A stretch of DNA of 64,000 nucleotides from Dysidea avara. Lineage: Eukaryota; Porifera; Demospongiae; Dictyoceratida; Dysideidae. The DNA is taken from assembly GCF_963678975.1 (NCBI RefSeq), contig NC_089277.1:27106672-27170671 (forward strand), in the 5' to 3' direction. A model generated the notes under the pieces. The model was not told the DNA's origin. It saw nothing but the letters and a program-made list of their open reading frames with translations, and made no database searches. The translations under genes were made by a program, and so were the position numbers. This document shows, piece after piece, positions 36,707-49,851 of the stretch. The stretch's first letter is position 1, and every line of letters begins with the position of its first letter.

Positions 36707-36925
36707 TGTGACCAGATTTGTGAATAGGGGTCTTTCACATACATTTACCAACTTTTGACGATTCATAACTTCAGATTGAAAAAGGGTATTGGCTTGAAAT
36801 TTGACATAGTGTAATAGATGGAGAAAATTTCAGGAATTTCATGTTACTTGAACACTAAATTATGGCCACCCAAGTTCATAGAATAGGATGTCTGTGGAAG
36901 ACCCTTTTTTGTAAATACGGTCACA
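36707..36925. mobile_element. TGTGACC-family MITE
   Basis: It starts TGTGACCAGATTTGTGAATA and ends GTAAATACGGTCACA. GGGTCTTTCACATACATTTA and GGATGTCTGTGGAAGACCC lie inside. Diverged copy of the 48494-48736 family. Confidence 0.65.
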
Positions 36926-37904
36926 TACTACATTTCCACTAGTATATCTGCAGGTGTATAGGCAATCACCCTTATTTCACTTTAAATTCCTTGCACTTGA
37001 ATCTTTTTCTGTAAAATAATTATAACTGGTGAACCCATGCATACCCCGCATCAAAAGAATTGTAATTATAATTAGTTTTGTGTCTGAATGTGTGCCCCAA
37101 CCATCAATTAAAGAAAAGTGAGTGTTCATGATGCTTTTTAAGGTATGTTAATTCAGTGCATTACACAGCACTAAAGAAACACAGACTACAAGCAATCCAG
37201 TTACTATGAAATATAGTATAGTCAGCCACAGAGAAGCCATTTTGTGCTACCGCAAATTGATGATACCTTGGCCTTCCAATGGAATACAAAGGAGGACAAA
37301 GGTAAGTCTATGATGTGTGAATCATAGATTTGCAATGATACAGTATTTGGGCATATTGCTACGTATATTGTCTCCATGCATTACATTACAATACAGTGAT
37401 ATATCACACGATACAAAGTGGTGTTAACATAGGTGTTAGTTACTTTTTGGAAATGGAGGAATCCTTCAGAACACTAAAATTAATAATCATTTAGACGTGC
37501 AGTATTAACCTGGCAGTAAAAAATACAATAATTTGATTCATGAGAATGTATGGGCATTAGAAACGTACCACATTTTACATTTCTAATGTCCTTATACCTT
37601 GATACATCAACCAAATCACAATACATGATATATTAACTACATATTAACTTCGTATCAATATGTATCATGGCTTCAACGTATCACCGATTACTTCACTCTT
37701 CACATCTAGTTTAAACACAGTTCACGTCTGGCTCATCCACACTTTAAGCAAACTTCAAGCATAGCTTACTCAGCTCTCAAACAGTTAACCTACAGAGTTC
37801 ACCCGTTTACAGGGCTGGAGGAGGGAAAATTGAGTTGATCAGGCCATTGTAAATGTTGAAATTGCTATTATATACATGGTGCTGCCAATGAAAGGAGTTG
37901 TTGC

Positions 37905-38010
37905 ACAGTGTGTGAAACACACTTGCAAAGTGCGAAGCACACTCTGCGAAGTGCGAAGCACAAGCATTCTAGGGGAGTCTGGGGGCATGCCCCCACAGGA
38001 AACTTTTGAA
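37905..38010. repeat. GTCTGGGGGCATGCCCCC dispersed block
   Basis: TGCGAAGCACACTCTGCGAA, then GGGGAGTCTGGGGGCATGCC, then AAACTTTTGAAAATTAG. Related blocks occur at 42085-42135, inverted at 41320-41365 and weakly at 38203-38250. Confidence 0.6.
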
Positions 38011-39536
38011 AATTAGACACTCAGATATGCAATTTGATATTTTAATGCTAGCTAATTATATAAATATGCTCTAACCTATACCTTGTTGTTCTTTAGACTT
38101 TCTATACTACGTATAATAGGTAAGTAATTGTAGACTTGACATACAGGGGACACAGCATGAAACTTGCTATATGGCTGTACACTTAGTTATAGCAATTAGA
38201 AGTTCAAGGGGGTCTGGGGTGCAATTCCCAGGAACTGCTGAATTTTGTAATTCAAAGACTTGAAAATGCCTTAAAATTGATGCTAAATGACCAAGTAAAA
38301 CTAGCAATGACTTACAACCTTTCCCCCAAATTTCACAGGGAGCTCGGAACCCATGCAGCATGGCCCCTTTATAGAATAGTCTATAATTAATGTATTATTT
38401 ACGATTAGGCAGCTAGCTGTATACAGTGAATTCACACAGCTACAATAAAATGGCTGCACAGCTACAATGCTATACTGGTTTGTCTGCAAGAGTGTGAACG
38501 GATCATCATGTAAATATACGAGACCAATCACTATTCGAAAATGGCATGATGTGGGGTCAGACTGAGAGTTTGCTCAGTATCTCGACCGGACAAGTGGGTA
38601 GTTGAAGAGGACTGATTTCTACTCAAAATCTCACCCAGATGGCCGCCATGTAATGTATGGGTGTACAGCTTCCTGCCGTGGAATGAGGCATGCACCTAGC
38701 TTGTCACTGCCAGTAAAAGAAGCCAAGAGTGACAAGCCAATTAGTTGTGCCATGTATTTCCAACAACATCTGTAAAATGTACATGTAGATATGATCGTCC
38801 ATACATTGCGTGCATAGTGCTGTGCATGAATTTCATAGATTGTGTTCAAGTTGGTCCAGCTCCATGCAGATTATTGGTTCGGCTCAGGCCGGACCAACCG
38901 GACTGTCTCCTCTGGCCTTGGTTCACCCGAAATTCATGCACAGCACAATACACACATTGTTGGCTTGCAGAACACCTAATAATTATATCAATATGTGACC
39001 CGATTTTGGAAATCAGTCTAAATGTCACATTTGACACCTCAAATGTTTCTGACCATTTCAAGATCCATTAGCTTTACAGTGATTACAATAATTAGTTAAT
39101 AACCTTAATTACAACAAATTCTGTGAAATATTCCAGCAGGTGCATAACTGTTGTAATGGTGACGCAAGGTTCTACTTGTTTCTTGAGTGACATTAAGATC
39201 AGAATTTTCCTAAATCCATCTACTTTTTCCTACCCACACATACAAAAAGTAGTAGTCTGGCCGAGGGATGCAACACCTTCACAAATCTGTATGTGATTTG
39301 AAACTAACTGATTTGTGATTTGAAATTGGTTGAAACTTGATTTTGAAAAGTCACGCATGATTGCCATAGTGTGATTTGAATTGTTACTGGGTTCTGAAAG
39401 ACATTAGTTCATGATTAAGAACTAGTATTGTATAACTGTGAGCTTGTATTGCTTATAAATAGGTATTCGAGACTTGTTTTCATGCAGTATTAATTACTTG
39501 CATAGGCGAATCGCTCGAGATTTGTTGATTTGTGGT

Positions 39537-40210
39537 TTTTATTTATTTATTTATTTTAGGCTTTATGGTGTAAAAAAAAAACCACCAAAAGTCTGTTGGT
39601 AGTGACCAACAGCCACAAAATACGTACAATTAAATACTAACTACTTAAGTAATTACATAGTTACATAATTAAGATTATAAGTGATTAAAATTGGTAGTTG
39701 GAGGTTTAGTTTGGTGACTTCTGAAGCATGGACACAAGTAATGTAGAGTGCAGTTGTTGTTCTCATCAAAGTTAGTCAGGAAATGGTCCCACAGATATGA
39801 TTTCAGCAAACAAACTGACATGTTTAGGTCTAGAATTGGTATGGCATTCCACAAGGATGGTAAACGAAGAAAATATGAATGTCGCGATATGTTGTTAAGA
39901 TGTTGAGGTAACAAGAGTTTGTTGCTGGAGCCTGATCTAGTATTGGTAGAGTTGCAAGTGATGTAATTATTGATGTTGAACTGATTAGTTGGTGATTTGA
40001 TAGATTTATTAGCAAACAGTATGTCTTGAAGTTTAAATACATACATTAAAGGAAGGGGCCTCAGATTTATCAAACGGTCTTTGTAACAACTAGTGTAATC
40101 ATTCAAGATGTATTTAGTGGCACGGCGTTGAATTCTTTCAAGGTTTAAAATGTCTTTCATTAAGTGAGGACGCTAAACTTGAGTACAGTAGAGTAACTGT
40201 GATCTTACCA
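39537..40210 (-). pseudogene. LINE 3' end with reverse transcriptase C-terminus
   Basis: Read on the minus strand: RSQLLYCTQV, a TAG in place of the expected Trp, RPHLMKD, then an open frame of 161 codons (40160-39675) with LERIQRRATKYILNDYTS and LRLPSLWNAIP, typical of the C-terminal part of CR1/L2-type reverse transcriptases. A short 3' UTR ends in an AAAT-type tail (39541-39555 on the plus strand is TTTATTTATTTATTT). It is 5'-truncated and inactive. Confidence 0.85.
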
Positions 40211-40547
40211 ATGCCGGATACATACAGTCCAACCAATGTAGAAGGTGAATGGGTGGGGGCAAAAGTACGGCGAATTAGTCCAACCATTTGTATGCACGAG
40301 CAGTGATGTTTTTGTAATGTTTAACTTAGGTCTTCAGACAATATTAATCCGAGATTTGGCAGCTGAAGGGCGTACGTGATTTGTAGGTGTTAGTCCGTGT
40401 TACTACTCCCCCCGGGTCTGTAAATTATGTTGTTGTATCTGGCACTAGTCAGGCTGAAGCAAGTACACTTCACGAATCCTATTGAGTTTAGTGCATCAGT
40501 GGGACACACGACTAAACTAGTATATAGTATCACATCAGTGGGACATC

Positions 40548-42912
40548 ACATAGAGTAAGCGATCTATTGTCGGACACCTTTTCTCAGAAACTACCAGGCC
40601 GAATCTTCTGAATTTTGCCACGAATAAACTTCACACTTAGCCTAGCAATGTACCAAAATTTGGGCTGGAAAGCTTTTGTGGTTGCTTTGCTGCAGCCGAT
40701 TAAAGTGACTGTCCGAAAACCTCTAATATCGGAAGTTTACCTCTTTTATCGGACACCGCCCAGCAATCCTCTACTAAAAGATGAAATTCCTCACAACCAC
40801 CACTGACTGTTAGGGGAATACATGTACTTTCTAAGCAGCCATAGTTTGTTTCATTCCTCCACTCGTAAGCGGAGCTACAACCATTAATATTCGGGTGTGT
40901 CACGACCTCTATAATCGGACAGAGCAGAATTTCATTTCACGTGGTTTTATCAGTTCAGAGCTACCTTTTAGGTATAATTAGCCATGAAAATGAAAGGTGT
41001 GGTACAAAGTCTAATTGGATTTCCAAGGAGTCGTAAAATGTTACCATTTTAGCGATCAGTATGCTACTGTGGGACTCTACAAAATGACTTATGGACTGTT
41101 CCAAAGACCTTTTAGCACTGAAACGCATGGGTGTAGCACAAAGGGGAGGGGCTAAAGTCCTTCCACCCCTCCACTTCCAATTATCAAGATATACTCTAAT
41201 AGAACAGTAAGCTACTCTAATAGAGCAGTCATGTGTCCAAACAAACATTTAGATTCAGGCATTAGTAAAATTCAGTCACCTTTGTTACCAAAATCAATTT
41301 TAGAAGACTAAACTCTTCAACTTTCCTGTTGGAGGTATTCCCCCAGACTCCCTTGATAGAGCATGCTTTGCATGGTAAGAATGCTTCTCACTCTCAACCA
41401 GCCATGCTACTTAAGCCCTTCATGCACCTAATTAACTTTTGCTATCTGCTCTTAAGGCCATGTATGTCACACATGCTTTGCAGCACGCTAAACAAAAGGT
41501 AGTTTGTATGAAATAAACAACTCACCCACTGTGATATAGCTATACAACTAGTAATTAGCTAGAAGATATTAGCTACAGATTTTTAAAATGAACCAAAGAA
41601 AGGTATGACATGTACACATATAGATATAGCTGTGACAAGTGTATAATGTAGGTTAAAAGCACACAATTAGCTCCAATCTGGATCATAATTAATTTAACTG
41701 CTGGAATGGTTGTTTGCAGAAATGGCAAATATAATTATAGTGATAATCATCCTTGCTGGTTGTTACTCCAGGACATGAACATGTGATGTCATTCTTTGCA
41801 TCTCTTATATGTGACCCAATTTCTTGACTGGATGATAGGAGTTCTTAGCAATGTACAAGTTTTGTTTTCCACCTGCAAATTAGCTATATACACATGCATG
41901 CATGTCTTATTTTTAATTAAGTGAAATCATACCTTTCATTGAGCACATTGTATAGTATGTGTGACATGCATGGCTTAAGGGATATAGCAGAACATAAGGT
42001 GCATAAGGGATTTACAAGCTAGAATGGTAGCTGGTTCATACAGTTCGCAGTGTGATAAGTATACACTTATCATCATCTAAAGCATGCACTATCAAGAGGG
42101 TCTGGGAGCATGACTCCCCAAGAAAGCTTTGAAAATTAGCCTTCTGAATTCATTTTGATGTACCAAGGTTGAAATTTTATTCAAAAAATGCATCTAAATA
42201 CTTATTTGAATACATGACTGTTTCTATTAGAGTAGCTGACTGCTCTATTAGAGTATATCTTGATAATTGGAAGTGAGGGTAGAAGGACTTTAGCCCTCCC
42301 CTTTGTGCTACACCCATGCATTTCAGTGCTAAAAGTTCTTCGGAACAGTCCATAAGTCATTTTGTGGAGTCCCACAGTAGCATACTAATCGCTAAATGGT
42401 GAAAATTTACGACTCCTTGGAAATCCAATTAGAATTTGTACCACACTTTTTATTTTCATGGCTAATTATACCTAAAAGGTAGCTTTGAACTGATAAAACC
42501 ACGTGAAATGAAATTCTGCTCTGTCCGATTATAGAGGTCGCAAACACATCCGAATATTAATGGTTGTAGCTCCGCTTACGAGTGGAGGAATGAAACAAAC
42601 TATGGCTGTTTAGAAGTACATGTATTCCCCTAACGGTCAGTGGTGGTTGTGAGGAATTTCATCTCTTAGTGGAGGATTGCTGGGGCGGTGTCCGATAAAA
42701 GAGGTAAACTTCCGATATTAGAGGTCTTCGGACAGTCACATTAATCGGCTGCAGCAAAGCAACCACAAAAGCTTTCCAGCCCAAATTTTGGTACATTGCT
42801 AGGCTAAGTGTGAAGTTTATTCGTGCAAACTTCAGAAGATTCGGCCTGGTAGTTTCTGAGAAAAAGTGTCCGATTATAGATGGTGTCCGATAATAGATCG
42901 CTTACTCTATGT
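40548..42912. mobile_element. 2.4-kb long-inverted-repeat element
   Basis: Arms of at least 690 bp (40548-41234 and 42217-42912) match inverted with few mismatches. Weaker pairing continues to about 41370 and 42070. The ends read ACATAGAGTAAGCGATCTAT. Each arm carries TCCGAT/ATCGGACA repeats and, at its inner side, two copies of the dispersed motif (41192-41232; 42215-42257). The central ~700 bp has no gene. CGACTAAACTAGTA occurs on both outer sides (40509, 42958), a possible ancient duplication. Confidence 0.8.
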
Positions 42913-43145
42913 ACGCGCGCACTCACAGTATAGTCTCGCGTATTATAACACACACGACCGACTAAACTAGTACACTACTAAGTTAAACTTACGCTGCCAT
43001 GGGTAGTCGATGAGTATATATCTTAGTACGCCCTGTTTTAAAATTTGCTCCGCCTCACCCTTTGTCCTTAAGCGCGTAATTAACCTAAAGATCGCGCATC
43101 TTCTTTGCAGGCGCTTACCAGAGGAGCTCGCAGAGAAGTATGGCG

Positions 43146-43510
43146 AGGACTTTTTTATTTATTTATTTATTTATTTTTTATTTATTTATTTTCCAAAAAT
43201 GTGCAGCCTCAGTTTGAGGATTAACGCACATATGAAACATGCATACAAAATGTTTTACAATATGATTGATTATGGGATTACTGATTGGTAGGGGAAAGTA
43301 ATAATAATTTCAGTTGGTACTTAAAAAATTGTAATGATTGTTGTTGGATTAGGTCAGGTGGGAGTGAATTCCACAGTCTAATTGATCTAGGGAAGAATGA
43401 ATTACTGTACTGATTGGTCCTTGCATAGATATGATGAAATCTTTGGACTTGTAGCTTGTTTTCCGGGAAGAGGAGCGACAGCCGAATCCTGATGAGGAGC
43501 TACGTGCAGT
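43146..43510 (-). pseudogene. LINE 3'-end fragment
   Basis: On the minus strand it reads ARTNQYSNSFFPRSIRLWNS then LPPDLIQQQ, the extreme C-terminus of a LINE reverse transcriptase, followed by a short UTR and an AAAT tail (TTTA units at 43153-43191). Only the last few hundred bases were inserted. Confidence 0.8.
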
Positions 43511-43525
43511 TCAGTATTGATTGCA

Positions 43526-43528
<3 letters not shown>

Positions 43529-43574
<46 letters not shown>
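43529..43574. repeat. (GT)n microsatellite
   Basis: About 23 uninterrupted GT dinucleotides. Confidence 0.97.
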
Positions 43575-43576
<2 letters not shown>

Positions 43577-43990
43577 CAAAGTAATTTTTTATGTAGCTAT
43601 CTAGCCGGATATAAAAAGTAATCGTGTTGTGTCTGCTCATAGGGTCTATGATCAGCTAGATAGCTGCTAACTAGATAGCTAGCTAGTTTCGGTTGTTTTT
43701 ACGTTGATTTGTCTATACTTATATGCATATGTATTGCTGATATGTTCCTCTGGGCAAGGAAGAATGGCTGTAGCGAATGTAACTGATTGCCTCAGTGGAG
43801 CTAGATCATATAAGTTAGCTAGCTATTATATGAAGAGATGCTTGGAGATAAGCATACAGTAGACAATTTTAATGGAACACACTTGACAAGTACAGAAATC
43901 TCAGCTTTTATTATAGCACATGTACAAAGGTGATTTTGATGCACTATACTACAATAAAATTACTTATTGTTCAAGCACTTCTTCTCAATT

Positions 43991-44204
43991 TGTGACTGAA
44001 ATTAACAAAATAAGGCAAAATAAGGATTCCACATACATCCACTTTTATGACTTTGACTCACCATAAGTCAACGTAAGAATATGCCATTAGTTTCAAATTT
44101 TGATCTGGTATTTTACAATGCTATTTTGAATTGTTTAGGTTACTGAATAGCCAAGTTACAGTCAGAAAATTGGATGTGTGTGGAAGCCATCAAATTTTGT
44201 CACA
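43991..44204. mobile_element. TGTGAC-family MITE, diverged
   Basis: TGTGACTGAAATT and GGATTCCACATACATCCAC at the left; TTGGATGTGTGTGGAAGCC and TTTTGTCACA at the right. Confidence 0.6.
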
Positions 44205-44300
44205 TTTAATGTGCATTGGTTTTTCTATGTACAGTATTTCTATACACATTGGCCTGATTTCAGGATAGTACCATAGACTGGCACAAGGTTATACTATACA

Positions 44301-44491
44301 CAATGGTGGATCCAGGATGGGGCATTTAGGGCAAATGCCCCCCCCCCCCCTCAAGAAATTGCATACAAGATCGAGATACTCTAATAGAGCAGTCAATTAC
44401 TCTAATAAAGCAGTCACAATGTTCATGAGCTTACCTATGAAGCTATAAATAAGGATTTTATTTCTCTTTCCAAACTCTGGATCCGCCCCTG
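44301..44491. mobile_element. hAT-like MITE carrying the motif cassette
   Basis: CAATGGTGGATCCAGGAT and, inverted, CAGGGGCGGATCCAG form the ends. The interior holds a C-run, two dispersed motifs (44376-44395, 44398-44417) and AAGCTATAAATAAGG. The same cassette recurs in the element at 58023-58462. Target duplications are not clear. Confidence 0.6.
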
Positions 44492-45468
44492 ATACATATT
44501 AAGTAAATTGGAGCCATTGCAGTTGTTCATAACAGTTAATTTGTTTATGTATTAGAGGTTTTAGATTAATGTATTAAAATTTTTAACAGTGCTGTTACAG
44601 TATTAAAATTAATTCAAGGCCAGTCAATGGAATACCCGGATACTAGTCATTCCAATTGATAGATTATCATGAAACGAAACAGTTGACGTAGGGCATTGTT
44701 TGTGTTAATTAAGTCTCTCCACATACAAGTGGTAAAAACAGGGCTGGCCTTAAGGTTACGGAATAGTTTTAAAATGCGTGGGCGGAACAAATTACAAAAC
44801 CTGCTTTAACCCAAGCAGGGATAAATAATTTCAACAACTGTGTTGTGTTAGCAATACAACTAATTGTGCTTGTTTGTTTTTACTACAGAACAACGACTGT
44901 TCTTGGGTGTGTGGTCCACAGCAGAGCGATGTTTTATAAAAATGCGCCGCCAAAAACCAGACTAACAGATTACCGAATCCTTATAATTTCACCACAAGTG
45001 ATTAAACAACTAAAATATCTAGGTCCTGTGGAAGCGATTTTTTAAGTTACTGGTTGTATAGACGTTTTATTGAAGTTTTAGTAGTTTTTCGAGTGAAACA
45101 AGCTCTTTGAAGGCTTGTATCTGAGTCACTGGGAAGAAACACACCAAAAACGCTTCCACAGGACCTAATAAATTTAATATACAGTATCACTATGCCCTAG
45201 AAATACCAATACAGCCTACAGCTTTTGCTGTATTTGGCGGCGGAAAAACATGGTAGTGACAGCTGGAACTGAGCGATGTACGGGCTGGCTTACTTGTGTT
45301 ACTACAACAATTGTAGTGTTCCACCTGCCTCAAACTAAACTGTAGCACCATAAAAGCATTAAATATGAAGGGCTTCACCTTCATTTGAAACTTTTCATGC
45401 TGCTAGACTGGTTTTATGGTCTTCTCAAAAAGAATCGATAGGCATTCAAAATTTTGAATGATTGCCCG

Positions 45469-48400
45469 TGACTAGCTACAAAGAAACCATCATGTAGAGA
45501 ATTCAGCCGCAAACAAATCATGTGTAGAGAGTTCAGCTACAAACAAATCTCCCTGTAGAGAGATCAGCTAGAAGAAGTTTCCTTGTAGAGAGTTCTGCTA
45601 CAAACAAATCACCCTGTAGAAAGATCAGCTAGAAGAAATCACCTTGTAGAGAGTTCAGCTTCAAAGAAACAATCGTGTGAGAGTTCAGGTACAAACAAAT
45701 TGTCCTGTAGAGAGATCAGCTAGAAGAAGTTACCTTGTAGAGAGTTCAGCTACAAAGAAACCATCATGTAGATAGTTCAGGTACAAACAAATCACCCTGT
45801 AGAAAGATCAGCTATAGAAGAAATCACCTTGTAGAGAGTTCAGCTACAAAGAAACTATCATGTAGAGAGTTCAACTACAAACAAATCACCCTGTAGAAAG
45901 ATCAGCTATAGAAGAAATCACCTTGTAGAGAGTTCAGCTACAAAGAAACCATCATGTAGAGAGTTCAACTACAAACAAATCGGCCTGTAGAGAGATCAGC
46001 TAGAAGAAATTACCTTGTAGAGAGTTCAGCTACAAAGAAACCATCATGTAGAGAGTTCAGCTGCAAACAAATCACCTGTAGAGAGTTAAGCTACAAACAA
46101 ATCTCCCTGTAGAGAGATCAGCCAGAAGAAGTCACCTTGCAGGGAGTTCAGTTACAAAGAAATATACCATGTAGAGAGTTCAGCTGCAAACAAATCACCT
46201 GTAGAGAGTTCAGCTAGAAACAAGTCACCCTGTAGAGAGATCAGCTAAAAACAAGTCACCTTGTAGAGAGTTCAGCTAGAAGAAGTCACATTGTAGAGCT
46301 ACAAAGAAACTACCATGTAGAGTTCAGCTGCAAACAAATCACCCTGTAGAGAACTCAGCTACAAACAAATCGCCCTGTAGAAAGATTAACTAGAAGAAGT
46401 TACCTTATAGGGAGTTCAGCTACGAACAGATCACCCTGTAGAGAGTTCAGCTACAAACAAATCACCCTGTAGAGAGTTCAGTTACAAAGAAACCACCATG
46501 TAAAGAGTTCAGCTGCAAAAAAAATCAATCACTCTGTAGAGAGTTCAGCTGCAAATAAATCACCCTGCAGAGAATTCAGCTACAAACAAATCACCCTGTA
46601 GAAAGATCAGCTAGAAGAAGTTACCTTGTAGAGAGTTCAGCTACAAAGAAACCACCATGTAGAGAGTTCAGCTGCAAACAAATCACCTGTAGAGAGTTCA
46701 GCTAAAAACAAGTCACCCTGTAGAGAAATCAGCTAAAAACAAGTCACCCTGTAGAGAGTTCAGCTAGAAGAAGTCACATTATAGAGAGTTTAGCTACAAA
46801 GAAACTACCACGTAGAGAGTTCAGCTGCAAACAAATCATCCTGTAGAGAGTTCAGCTAGAAGAAGTCACCTTTTAGAGAGTTCAGCTACAAAGCAACCAC
46901 CATGTAAAGAGTTCAGCTGCAAAAAACTCAATCACCTTGTAGAAAGATCGGCTAGAAGAAGTTACCTTGTAGAGAGTTCAGCTACAAATAAACCACCATG
47001 TAGAGAGTTCAGCTGCAAACAAATCACCTGTAGAGAGTTCAGCTAGAAACAAGTCACCCTGTAGAGAGTTCAGCTAGAAGAAGTCACATTGTAGAGAGTT
47101 CAGCTACAATGAAACTCCCATGTAGAGAGTTCAGCTGCAAACAAATCACCCTGTAGAGAACTCAGCTACAAATTAAACAAATATGCAGTGTAAAAAGATC
47201 AGCTAGAAGAAGTTACCTTGTAGAGAGTTCAGCTACAACGAAACCACCATGTAGAGAGTTCAGCTACAAACAAATCACCTGTAGAGAGTTCAGCTAGAAA
47301 CAAGTCACCCTGTAGAGAGATCAGCTAGAAACAAGTCACCTTGTAGAGAGAGTTCAGCTAGAAGAAGTCACATTGTAGAGAGTTCAGCCACAAAGAAACC
47401 ACCATTTAGAGAGTTCAGCTGCAAACAAATCACCCAGTAGAAAGTTCAGCTATGAACAGATCACCCTGTTGAGAGTTCAGTTAGAAACAAGGAATCCTGT
47501 AGAGAGATCACCTAGAAGTAACGCCTTGTAGAGAGTTCAGCTACAAACAAATCACCTATAGAGAGTTCAGTTACAAACAAATCACCCTGTAGAGAGATCA
47601 GCTAGAAGAAGTCACCTTGTAGAGAGTTCAGCTATAAAGAAACCACCATGTAGAGAATTCAGCTGCAAACAAACACCCTGTAGAGAACTCAGCTACAAAC
47701 AAATCACCCTGTAGAAAGATCAGCTAGAAGAAGTTCCTTGTAGGGATTTCAGCTACAAACAAATCACCCTGTAGAGAGTTCAGCTACAAAGAAACCATTC
47801 TGTAAAGAGCTCAGCTGCAAACAAATCACCTGTACAGAATTCAGCTACAAACAAATCACCCTGTAGAGAGATCAGCTAGAAGAAATTACCTTGTAGATAG
47901 TTCAGCTACAAACAAATCACCCTGTAGAAAGATCAGTTAGAAGAAGTTACCTTGGAGAAAGTTCAGCTACAAAGAAACCATTTTGTAAAGAGCTCAGCTG
48001 CAAACAAATCACCTGTACAGAATTTAACTACGAACAAATCACCCTGTAGAGAGATCAGCTATAAGAAGTTACCTTGTAGATAGTTCAGCTACAAACAAAT
48101 CTCCCTGTAGAGAGATCAGCTAGAAGAAATTACCTTGTAGAGAGTTCAGCTACAAAGAAACCACCATGTAGAGAGTTCAGCTGCAAAGAAATCACCCTGT
48201 AGAAAATTCTGCCAGAAACAAATTGCCCTGTAGAAAGATCAGTTAGAAGAAGTTACCTTTTAGAGAGTTCAGCTACAAAGAAACCATTCTGTAAAGAGCT
48301 CAGCTGCAAACAAATCACCTATACAGAATTCAGCCACAAACACATCACCCTGTAGAGAGATCAGCTAGAAGAAGTTACCTTGTAGATCGTTCAGCTACAA

Positions 48401-48480
48401 ACAATTCACCCTGTAGAGAGAGCAATTAGAAGAAGTCACCTTGTAGAGTGTTCAGTTACAAAGAAACCACCATGGAGATT
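45469..48480 (+). repeat. Satellite array 1, 30-31-bp units
   Basis: About 3.0 kb, on the order of 100 units, built on GTAGAGAGTTCAGCTACAAA plus a variable tail. At least four unit types alternate: A ends CCATCAT, B has CAGCTGC and ends ATCACCT, C ends ATCWCCCT, D has AGATCAGCTAGAAGAAGT. A-B-C-D blocks of about 122 bp, often with an extra C-D pair, give a higher-order pattern. No open reading frame runs through it. Confidence 0.95.
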
Positions 48481-48493
48481 TCTGTAATCAATG

Positions 48494-48736
48494 TATGTGA
48501 CCGGATTTGCGAAAAGGGGTCTTCCACACACATCCAATTCCGTAAACGTTGAAGACCATAACTCAGTGTTCAAGTAACATATTAATCTGAAAATTTCACC
48601 ATGTATTCAGCTATAGTGGTGCTCACCACTGCCCAAATTGCAAGGCAATAGCTCTTTCCAATCTGAAGTTATCAATTGTCAAAGTTGGCAAATTGGATGT
48701 GTGTGGAAGACCCCTTTTCGCAAATCCGGTCACATA
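48494..48736. mobile_element. TGTGACC-family MITE, perfect ends
   Basis: TATGTGACCGGATTTGCGAA onward for about 46 bp is perfectly inverted at the right end (through CCGGTCACATA). TA flanks fit a Tc1/mariner-like target duplication. The element interrupts the tail that follows satellite array 1. The matching tail after array 2 lacks it. Confidence 0.9.
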
Positions 48737-48896
48737 TGTATTATATATATAATTTGTACATTTACTGATAAAATATTTAAAGTACATCTACTTCATCTTT
48801 TCTTCTTCCTGTAGTAAAGAAAAAAACATAGGTTAAAAAAGTCCCAAAGCTGGCCATAGGCCGGCTTTGGGGTATACAAATACAAAAAGAAATGAA

Positions 48897-49219
48897 ATCT
48901 AATCCAAAACAGCCAAGCTGTAAAAAAAGTGTGTGCGGCCCTCAGAAAGGCTATGGTGAAAAAAGATGTGAAATCCAAGGAGGCGGCCAAGAAATGGCTA
49001 TGATGGTAGGTTAATGGTAAAAATTTTAATAACGACAATTCAGGTAAATTTTGTGAAGCGGCAAAAAAATTCACCTGAATTGTCGTTATTAAAATTTTTA
49101 CCATTAACCTACCATCACAGCCATTTCTTGGCCGCCACCTTGGATTTCACATCTTTTTTCACCCTAGCCTTTCTGAGGGCCGCACACTTTTTTTACAGCT
49201 TGGCTGTTTTGGATTAGAT
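48897..49219. mobile_element. Fold-back element, 323-bp near-perfect palindrome
   Basis: The ends ATCTAATCCAAAACAGCCAA and its reverse complement bound two ~150-bp arms meeting near 49058. The arms include GGCGGCCAAGAAATGGCT and TAATGGTAAAAATTTTAATA. A short separate hairpin (AGCTGGCCATAGGCCGGCT) lies just left, at 48849-48867. Open frames on either strand are products of the palindrome. Confidence 0.9.
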
Positions 49220-49239
49220 ATATATATCAAGACACACGG

Positions 49240-49850
49240 TAGTGTGTCGTGCGGCCCAAGAAGCCGGCGCGTAACACCCGTGAGTATATTGACAGGAAGA
49301 AAGAAAACGCAATTTTCGCAACTCTGTAGCTCTGTGTTGCCTAAATGAAACAAGATGAATTTTGCTGTGGACACTCCCTCCACCTTCAGCACTCCACATT
49401 CCAAATTAGAGCGAAATCGCTTCAAGCGTTCCCGAGATATGCGACTTCAAAAATTGGCTTAGTTTCTTCGTTTTTTTCCCTTCTTATTTTTCTTCCTCTT
49501 TTCGCACACTTACAAAAACTGCTATAAAACGCGAACGCTATATCCGATTCCTTGAAATTTGGCACACAGAAGGGAGATATAAAGGCGCAGCTCTGTACCA
49601 ACTTTGGCTAGGATACGATAAACAGGAAAAGAGTTATGATCGATTATTCACGACACATAACACCAATATGTTGTCACGCCTACAGGGTAAACCGCGTATG
49701 GGAAGACGCAGAAAATCGGTGGGTGAATAAGTTAACTATTGAACCTCAAACCTTTTGTGGTTTGAAAGAAATCTAGCTAAAAACCAGGAAGATATAACGA
49801 AAAAACCAACAGTGTGTAACAATTACGCAATCGAGATTAGCTAATAAAAA
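49240..49850 (+). repeat. Repeat tract T, copy beside the fold-back
   Basis: Same ordered blocks as 17200-17800 but less worn and richer in CG. A partial further copy (CACGCCTACCAGATAAACCG...GAGATCGAGATA) lies at 52730-52893, directly before satellite array 2. Confidence 0.65.
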
Positions 49851-49851
49851 A

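Larger units (their letters stand above)
33322..39536. other. Intergenic or intronic DNA upstream of the NHL exon
   Basis: No coding exon recognised. 34734-35180, 36926-37900 and 38011-39536 contain nothing I can name beyond short repeats. 38995-39060 has TGTGACCCGATTTTGG-like sequence. Larger elements are listed separately. Confidence 0.45.
42913..45468. other. Intergenic repeats before satellite array 1
   Basis: No gene. 43575-43990 and 44492-45468 hold nothing I can name. Listed separately: LINE end 43146-43510, GT tract, two small transposons. Confidence 0.5.

Noticed and set aside
48793..49217. Three open frames beginning MVKILITTIQVNF as related genes (also 56428-56751)
   Set aside because: They are the two arms and two copies of the palindromic element read in mirrored frames.
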